64,000 nucleotides of DNA from Seison nebaliae. Its lineage: Eukaryota > Rotifera > Pararotatoria > Seisonacea > Seisonidae. The position numbers and the translations under genes were made by a program. Shown piece after piece: positions 61,166 to 64,000 of this stretch (position 1 is its first letter; every line of letters begins with the position of its first letter). The notes beneath the pieces were generated by a model. It searched no databases and was not told the origin of the DNA. It saw only the letters and a list, made by a program, of their open reading frames with translations. The stretch lies in assembly GCA_023231475.1 (NCBI GenBank), contig JALJEE010000928.1, positions 1 to 64,000 of the forward strand, given 5' to 3'.

Positions 61166-63429
61166 TTAAATTCGTTTAAGAATGACTGCAGATCTTGAAG
61201 GTAAATAAATTTTGAGTGAACATTTCATTCCATCAAATTCGCCTTCTTTCGCCAAATAATTATGTTTCGTATCTACACGACTATATCCTCCAAATTTCGA
61301 GTCATCACTTGATAAGATGATGTTGAAGTTGCCGGAAGAAGACGCACCAATTTGATAATCGGTATAACTCTTGTTCGGATGGAAATTGAAGCACCAGATC
61401 AATCGAGAATTTCTCAAACTGCCTCTCTCGAATACGATAACTTTGTCATTCTCATCCTTCCTACTAATAAACTGAGAATATTTAAAAAGAATTAATTTAT
61501 TGTAAATTGAATGATCAAACTTCTCGATTTTCGTCATTAAAGAATTGAAATTCCTCTTCCACATTCAACATACATTCGTCGAATTTGTTAAGGAATTTAT
61601 ATCTCAATAATTCGTTGTCAACCAAATTCCATTGTCTTCGACAATAATGATAAGATTCATTGTTTCCTTTCCTGGGAAAGTCGAGCCATTCGGGATGACC
61701 GAATTCATTTCCCATAAAATTCAGCCAACCATTCCCACCCAAACCAAAAGTCAACAAACGAATTAATTTGTGTAATGCAATACCTCGATCTAAAATCCGA
61801 TTTATTATAATATATCATTTGGAATTTAGTTGAACCTATTTCAATCGATGGACTCTCCATTACACTCATATTCGTATACATGAATTTGTCCATTAACCAA
61901 AAAGCGAGTGTCTTATCACCGACGAGTGCTTGATCATGTGATTCACAATAAGTGATACATTTTTCATCGAATCGTCGATTAGTTAACGTCCAAATCTTTC
62001 CAATAGAAAATAGAAATTAGACACACAAACAAATAAAACAAACTATATTTCCCATTTCCCATTGATCGTCTGTCGAGTGTTTGAGGAGACGAATCCACAT
62101 ATCTGGTATAGACATGGCGAGTCGATAATCGAAACCGATTCCACCTTCATCGATCGGAAGACATAATGTTGGCATTCCACTCACATCCTCTCCTATCGAA
62201 ATCATTTGAGGGAAAGTTCTCCTTCCTACGTAATGACATAACATGAGAAATATGATCGATTCCACATCGACATTCATCCCAAAATAATTGGGATAACTTC
62301 CAAATGTTTCATCAATTCCATGTGAATGATACAACATCGAAGTGACACCATCGAAACGGAATCCATCAAAATGGTATTCATTCAACCACCAATGTACATT
62401 GGAGAGTAAATAACGTTGAACTTCGATGTCGTTATAATTGAAGAGACGTGAATTCCATTGAGAATGGAAACCTCGACGATTGGCATGAAAGAAACAGTTA
62501 TCACTACCATCGAAACGGTTTAATCCGTCGTTTGTATTCGAACTCGAATGAGATATGATGAGATCTAATAAAACGATGATATTTAATCGATGACATTCAT
62601 CGATTAATTCCTTTAATTCATTCGGCTCTCCATATCGAGATGATGCGGCAAATGGTGAAGTGACTTGATAACCGAAAGAAGCATAATATGCATGTTCCAT
62701 TATTCCCATCAATTGAATTGTATTATATCCCTGTCTTTTCAAACGAGGGAGAACATTCTCTTTAAAATCACCATATGATGCGATTTTTGGTTGGGATGAA
62801 GATATGCCAATATGCGCCTCATAAATTCTTAAAGAATTTCTATTTCGTTCAATTCCTTTCATTCGTTCATTCTCATATTTCCATTCGAAACGTTTATCTT
62901 TTCCATTTATCTCATAAAATATTCCATCATAATCATTGGAATTAGTTGACGAACTGGCTTTCACATAACATGACCACGGATCAAGTCGCACTAATTCATT
63001 TCCCTCATTATCGATTACTAATAATTTAATTTTTGATTTATCTTTCAATTTCATCGAATCCATTTCCTCAAATTCCAATTCCCATTTACCAAAAGGTAAT
63101 TTCTTCAATTCATGTGATCGTTTGTTCCACTGATTGAAATCTCCAAAAACATATATCTGTCGAGCGTGTGGTGCCCATAGTCGGATGAAGATTCTTCCAT
63201 TTAATTCATTCCGTTTAATTCCATAAATTTTATGAGATTGAATGAAACTATCAATCTCTTCGATTTCTTCGATTCGTTTCAATGATAATTGGTAAAGTTT
63301 GTGTCTTAAACGAAAAGAAGAGAAAATGAAATAATTCTCAGTAATAATAATAAACCTTCTTTGGATCTCTTTCGAATATGGTTCGAGTAATTTATCTTTA
63401 AAGTTAAATATCGTCTCTGATAAGGTCAT
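61166..63429 (-). CDS. GBE1: 1,4-alpha-glucan (glycogen) branching enzyme
   Basis: Five inferred exons: 63429-63356, 63304-62044, 61995-61836, 61789-61521, 61471-61166, giving about 689 aa (human GBE1 702). It makes alpha-1,6 branches in glycogen. The N-terminal helical segment ([12 protein letters not shown]) and CBM48 ([25 protein letters not shown]) precede a GH13 barrel: [50 protein letters not shown] (nucleophile Asp), [10 protein letters not shown] (acid/base Glu), [11 protein letters not shown] (third Asp), then [17 protein letters not shown] and a C-terminal beta domain ending LPSRSAVIL. All three catalytic acids are present. The frame upstream opens with GTG, so ATG 63429-63427 is chosen as start. 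Confidence 0.95.
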
Positions 63430-63749
63430 ATCTGATTCTTCTCTAATATTATTCCTTTTCCAAGTTTGCACGCTCTCTTTTCAAAATGTACCAATCAATT
63501 CTTTTTTCCAAAAATCTCTAAAATTCATTCATTTTGAATTATCTTAATCTTATTTGAATTCATAGATCTTTTCTCATTAATTGTAATTTGATTTTAAACA
63601 TTAAAATAAAAATTAGTTTGAGAAGAAAATTGTTGACTAGTTCGCGATAAGAGATTGAGAATGAAATGTGTTATTAATGAATTGAATTAAATTTTTAATT
63701 TTTAAGAAAAAAATTTTATTTTTCAGAAAATAAAAATTCGAATGATTAT
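63430..63749. other. Short gap RPS17-GBE1
   Basis: 320 bp between the RPS17 stop and the GBE1 start, both on the minus strand. AT-rich; contains an AATAAA-type signal on the minus strand near the RPS17 stop (AAATAAATAATC). No other element seen. Confidence 0.4.
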
Positions 63750-64000
63750 TTATTTCTTCATTTTCGGTGCATTCTTCTGTTCGAAGGACACGCGTGAAGG
63801 CAAATTGATTCCCTAAAATAATTACAAGAAAATATTTTTGTATAAATACATTTAATGAGGAAAGAACTAACAAAGAATTCACACATTTTCTTTGTTTCGT
63901 CATCAATTCGGAAATCGCCGGTCAAAACTGATTCTGCCGGAACATAATTATCTCGAAGTTCTCGTTCTTCTTCTTGCAATTTAATCGAAATTCCTCGAAC
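63750..64000 (-). CDS. RPS17: Ribosomal protein S17 (eS17), 3' part, runs off the window
   Basis: Exons 64000-63872 and 63812-63750 (63 nt, GTT donor, TAG acceptor) encode the C-terminal 63 residues in frame, ending in TAA. eS17 is a protein of the small ribosomal subunit. [20 protein letters not shown] is an almost exact match to the conserved family block [20 protein letters not shown]. The following residues ([11 protein letters not shown], then [11 protein letters not shown] and a basic end) fit the family's more variable C-terminus. The N-terminal half lies beyond base 64000. Confidence 0.95.

Overview
The window is nuclear DNA of a small-genome animal. It is strongly AT-rich. Genes are densely packed on both strands, and most are cut by very short introns of about 40-80 nt. 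The content is bilaterian: a Snail-type zinc-finger factor, a SNAP-25-type SNARE, a FAM43 PID protein, SLC16 transporters, dynamin, a Polo-like kinase, and the ciliary genes DZIP1 and TMEM107. I cannot name the species or phylum. A shared oddity is splice-site style. I rebuilt 75 introns by eye from conserved protein context; 69 begin GTT instead of GTA/GTG, and the acceptors are 43 TAG, 20 CAG and 12 AAG.

Layout, left to right. 1-5.1 kb: the tail exon of an unknown gene, noncoding DNA with hairpins, a short interspersed-repeat array, and decayed transposon pieces (a MULE-like transposase fragment and the 3' end of a Ty3/gypsy-like pol). 5.1-9.2 kb: CHD1L (ALC1) facing a small coiled-coil gene, 23 bp apart. 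9.2-14.2 kb: a gene-poor stretch with a strong inverted repeat. 14.2-23 kb: a SNAP-25-like gene with a large N-terminal extension, DZIP1, TIMM23 (divergent from DZIP1), ADAT1 and phosphomannomutase. 23.6-36 kb, all on the minus strand: two tandem SLC16-like transporters, FNTB, TBCK, a small Cys-rich ORF and FAM43. 36-44 kb: mostly small or unrecognised genes, including a complete 185-aa beta-trefoil-like gene, plus tRNA-Phe and CGRRF1. 43.7-48 kb: a gene desert in front of a Snail-family gene. 50-55.3 kb, plus strand: XPNPEP1, a Polo-like kinase and TMEM107. 56-64 kb, minus strand: dynamin (one uninterrupted ORF), glycogen branching enzyme GBE1 and the 3' end of RPS17, which runs off the window.

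Most genes are housekeeping or cell biology: chromatin repair (CHD1L), tRNA editing (ADAT1), mannose activation (PMM), prenylation (FNTB), protein import (TIMM23), glycogen (GBE1), proline peptides (XPNPEP1), membrane traffic (dynamin, SNAP-25-like, TBCK), cilium and centrosome (DZIP1, TMEM107, PLK). They are not one pathway. The closest coupling is PMM-ADAT1, with 48 bp between stop and start and an acceptor-like TTTAG in the gap. Exon joins were inferred by hand from reading frame and family similarity, without transcript data.
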